24,940 nucleotides of DNA. Source: Gammaproteobacteria bacterium. Its GTDB lineage: Bacteria > Pseudomonadota > Gammaproteobacteria > UBA7966. The stretch covers positions 1 through 24,940 of the forward strand of contig DNIF01000007.1 of NCBI GenBank assembly GCA_003485715.1, written 5' to 3'. The first letter of the stretch is position 1. Every line of letters starts with the position of its first letter. Position numbers and translations under genes: made by a program. The notes under the pieces are model-generated. The model did no database searches. It was not told where the DNA came from and saw nothing but the letters and a program-made list of their open reading frames with translations. Of the stretch, positions 24,130-24,940 are shown piece by piece.

Positions 24130-24940
<811 letters not shown>

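Overview
The window is GC-rich, densely coded bacterial DNA from a gammaproteobacterium. Gene content and order recall the Pseudomonas blocks yggT-proC-yggS-pilT-pilU and gshB-tonB-yqgE-ruvX-pyrR-pyrB-pyrC'. These blocks combined with a hemCDXY run suggest a Chromatiales/Ectothiorhodospira-type or related lineage, but genus cannot be fixed from sequence alone. No tRNA, rRNA, CRISPR array, intact insertion sequence or phage gene was seen. Almost everything is conserved chromosomal housekeeping or motility.

Layout. 1-241: no recognisable gene. 242-973 (+): TerC-type membrane protein. 1109-3040 (-): a hypothetical 171-aa protein, then an ECF-like sigma factor and a DUF3379 membrane anti-sigma candidate that overlap by ATGA. 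3320-6061 (+): SlyD-like isomerase, an exported Sel1-repeat protein and a MurG-like glycosyltransferase. 6137-9623 (-): three type IV pilus retraction-type ATPases, transcribed pilT, pilU, then a second pilU-like gene. 9761-12188 (+): PLP-homeostasis protein YggS, proline biosynthesis ProC, membrane protein YggT, with short repeats between them. 12267-16591 (-): hemC, hemD, hemX, hemY, joined by ATGA overlaps at hemC/hemD and hemX/hemY. 16857-23860 (+): gshB, tonB, yqgE, ruvX, pyrR, pyrB, pyrC' and a pyrK-like flavoprotein, with several overlapping junctions. 23861-24423: a 563-bp gap holding what looks like the tail of an AbrB-type antitoxin overlapping the first codons of a PIN-type toxin. 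24424-24940 (+): the start of leuS, cut by the window edge.

How the genes work together. The pil genes power pilus retraction (twitching). The TonB-like protein corresponds by position to Pseudomonas TonB3, which is linked to twitching there. hemC-hemD make uroporphyrinogen III for heme, and hemX/hemY are the usual accessory membrane proteins. pyrR-pyrB-pyrC' form the pseudomonad-type aspartate transcarbamoylase unit, in which the dihydroorotase-like partner has lost its metal-binding histidines. The pyrK-like gene after it has FAD and [2Fe-2S] features but no class 1B pyrD beside it.

No wholly new multi-gene system is evident. The items most worth a second look are the extra PilU-like ATPase, the PyrK-like protein without a visible partner, the eroded toxin-antitoxin remnant, and the sigma/anti-sigma/hypothetical cluster.
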